Source: an uncultured Paracoccaceae bacterium
Lineage (GTDB): Bacteria; Pseudomonadota; Alphaproteobacteria; Rhodobacterales; Rhodobacteraceae
Length of the DNA stretch: 64,000 nt
Direction of reading: 5' to 3'
Assembly (NCBI GenBank): GCA_958439195.1
Contig: OY288157.1
Coordinates: forward strand, 124,001-188,000
Both the position numbers and the translations under genes were made by a program. The notes beneath the pieces are model-generated. The model saw only the letters and a program-made list of their open reading frames with translations. It was not told the origin of the DNA and did no database searches. Shown one piece after another: positions 63,055-64,000 of the stretch; within the stretch, counting starts at the first letter, position 1, and every line of letters starts with the position of its first letter.

Positions 63055-63090
63055 TTTCCCGGCAAGATGAAGATTTCCCGGCAAATGAAA
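63053..63090. repeat. Tandem 19-bp direct repeat
   Basis: GATTTCCCGGCAAGATGAA (63053-63071) is followed at once by GATTTCCCGGCAAATGAAA (63072-63090). The first unit overlaps the ketosynthase stop codon. The CAAGATGAAG core is also shared with the two elements at 21309 and 26656, so it may be a third, degenerate relative. Confidence 0.6.
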
Positions 63091-63113
63091 AAGGCCGCGC
63101 CTTGGGCGCGGCC
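63088..63113 (-). terminator. Intrinsic terminator for the IalB-like gene
   Basis: Read on the minus strand: GGCCGCGCC, a 3-nt loop, GGCGCGGCC, then TTTTT. The perfect 9-bp GC-only stem and T-run lie 23 bp after the IalB-like stop. Confidence 0.9.
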
Positions 63114-63136
63114 TGTGATCCTGCATCGGGATCAGT

Positions 63137-63844
63137 TCAGTCCTGCGCCGCACCCTCGGCCGGTGCCGCGGCTTCGGCCGCCACGCGTTCTGCGGTCACG
63201 GCATCAAAGCCTGCGGTAAATCCACTCAGCGACATGTCCAACGCCACAGCCTGGTCCGGGGCAACCGCCGGCACGATCGTCACTGTGGCCTTGCCGCCCG
63301 CCTTGAAAGCAGCGACTTCGGCCGCCGTGAACCCCACCCGCGCCACGCATCCCATCTGCGAACAGAAGGTAAAGGGATAAATCTTCGGCTCTGCCGCATC
63401 CACGCCCAACCGCAAACCGGCTGGCAACAGGGTTTCCAGCGGCGCGATGATGGTTGCCCCGGCCGCAGCCTCGCTGCCTTCGGGCAAAGAGAACATGCCG
63501 ATCTCGGCCACCGAGTTACCTTCGGTATCTTTCAAAAGCTGATACAACTGGCACGGCTCGGCCCCTTCGGCGACCCGCACACAGCGCAATTCCCACGCAC
63601 CAAACCCTTCTTTCACGTAAGTGGACCCTGGCCCATCAGCCGGGGCCTGGCCCATCGACAGCCCATCAACAGCCGCATCTGCCGCAGGTGCGGCCGTTTC
63701 TGCCGGTGCCTCTGCCGGTGCCTCTGCGGGGGCTTCTGCGGGCGCTTCAGTGGCTTCTTGCGCAAACGCGGCAATGCCGGAAGCAGAGACAAGCCCCAAT
63801 GCCAGCGCAACAGCCAGCGGACGAGAGAAGGAAAAAGATGACAT
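63137..63844 (-). CDS. Invasion-associated locus B (IalB)-like protein
   Basis: A 235-aa exported protein: signal peptide RPLAVALALGLVSASGIAAF, then a low-complexity Ala/Pro/Glu stretch made of APAE repeats (about residues 33-60), then the IalB domain. The domain has two Cys pairs, visible in GAWELRCVRVAEGAEPCQLY and YPFTFCSQMGCVARVGF, which probably form disulfides. IalB-family proteins are common in free-living alphaproteobacteria; an invasion role should not be assumed. A terminator follows the gene. Confidence 0.88.
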   Translation of the reverse strand: MSSFSFSRPLAVALALGLVSASGIAAFAQEATEAPAEAPAEAPAEAPAETAAPAADAAVDGLSMGQAPADGPGSTYVKEGFGAWELRCVRVAEGAEPCQLYQLLKDTEGNSVAEIGMFSLPEGSEAAAGATIIAPLETLLPAGLRLGVDAAEPKIYPFTFCSQMGCVARVGFTAAEVAAFKAGGKATVTIVPAVAPDQAVALDMSLSGFTAGFDAVTAERVAAEAAAPAEGAAQD

Positions 63845-64000
63845 GAACTGCGTCCTTGGTTTGTTTTCCCGCCGCTTACCATGCGACGCATGCAGTGTCA
63901 GGTGGCAAATTGGTGATGCGCGGTCCTTGGCCTTTTTTCATCGGCCCAAAAGTGCGACTGGCAAAGCGGATAAGGCGCAGGCTGGGCAAATAAAAAGGGC
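63845..64000. other. Upstream region of the IalB-like gene, window end
   Basis: No gene is supported in the last 156 bp. It holds the IalB-like promoter on the minus strand. The final bases (AAATAAAAAGGGC) could be the start of another terminator or gene beyond the window; this cannot be judged. Confidence 0.3.

Noticed and set aside
63660..63750. Short tandem repeats that could suggest a CRISPR-like or microsatellite array
   Set aside because: They are in-frame codons for APAE repeats in the IalB-like linker; there are no spacers.

Overview
The window is typical high-GC chromosomal DNA of an alphaproteobacterium, most likely a member of the Rhodobacteraceae (Rhodobacterales). The evidence is the set of gene families and their order: an lptF-lptG-lptD run, a glgP-glgB-glgC-glgA-glgX-pgm glycogen operon, a zwf-pgl-pgi operon, a form II cox cluster, and an aerobic-type corrinoid/methyl-THF cluster with an ASKHA reductive activator. 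The genus cannot be fixed from sequence alone. About 60 protein genes and one tRNA gene are supported. No rRNA, transposase, integrase, CRISPR array or phage gene was seen.

Layout. 1-10 kb: LPS export (lptD partial, lptG, lptF), pepA-holC, a membrane aspartic protease, marC, an ABC-F ATPase, ndk, and a TfoX-C protein. 9.7-13.3 kb: a copper island with divergent copZ and copA-cueR, carrying two CueR-type promoters with 19-bp spacers. 13.4-15 kb: an M19 dipeptidase and an NsrR-type Rrf2 regulator. 15.3-26.5 kb: the complete glycogen synthesis and breakdown operon. 26.7-28.8 kb: a non-pyrrolysine MttB-family methyltransferase and a lytic transglycosylase lipoprotein. 28.9-33.1 kb: a LuxR-type response regulator, a FIST/NosP-like protein and a hybrid histidine kinase, which together look like a nitric-oxide-sensing phosphorelay. 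33.2-37.5 kb: coxG-coxS-coxL-coxM (form II). 37.7-39.1 kb: an HNH nuclease and an MgtC protein. 39.3-43.1 kb: zwf-pgl-pgi behind a perfect LacI-family operator palindrome. 43.4-44.2 kb: an isolated lower-GC P-loop kinase-like gene. 44.3-49.2 kb: ridA, tRNA-Gly(CCC), a VWA-repeat protein, an FMN reductase-like protein, and a sigma/anti-sigma/fasciclin module. 49.2-55.6 kb (minus strand): a one-carbon cluster with a small PF13769-like protein, MTHFR, a methyl-THF:corrinoid methyltransferase, a 74-aa protein, a class III CoA-transferase, a cupin and the corrinoid activator. 55.9-64 kb: gppA/ppx-rlmE, a DUF882 peptidase, an L,D-transpeptidase, lpxD-ACP-ketosynthase, and an IalB-like protein.

How the genes fit together. 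Carbon storage (glg) and the entry to the Entner-Doudoroff/pentose phosphate routes (zwf-pgl-pgi) share glucose phosphates through Pgm and Pgi. The MttB homologue, methyl-THF:corrinoid methyltransferase, MTHFR and ASKHA activator would together move methyl groups from a methylated amine through a corrinoid protein to tetrahydrofolate, but no corrinoid protein gene lies in this window. Two separate NO-responsive circuits (NsrR and NosP/kinase) suggest exposure to nitrogen oxides or a denitrifying lifestyle.

The points most worth a second look are: the missing canonical start codon of the NosP-associated kinase; the self-complementary folded repeat at 52.9-53.0 kb; the lpxD-ACP-ketosynthase cassette, which may supply an unusual lipid A acyl chain; the Arg/Gly tails on two proteins of the corrinoid cluster; and the recurring GCCAAGATGAAGG-type intergenic element.
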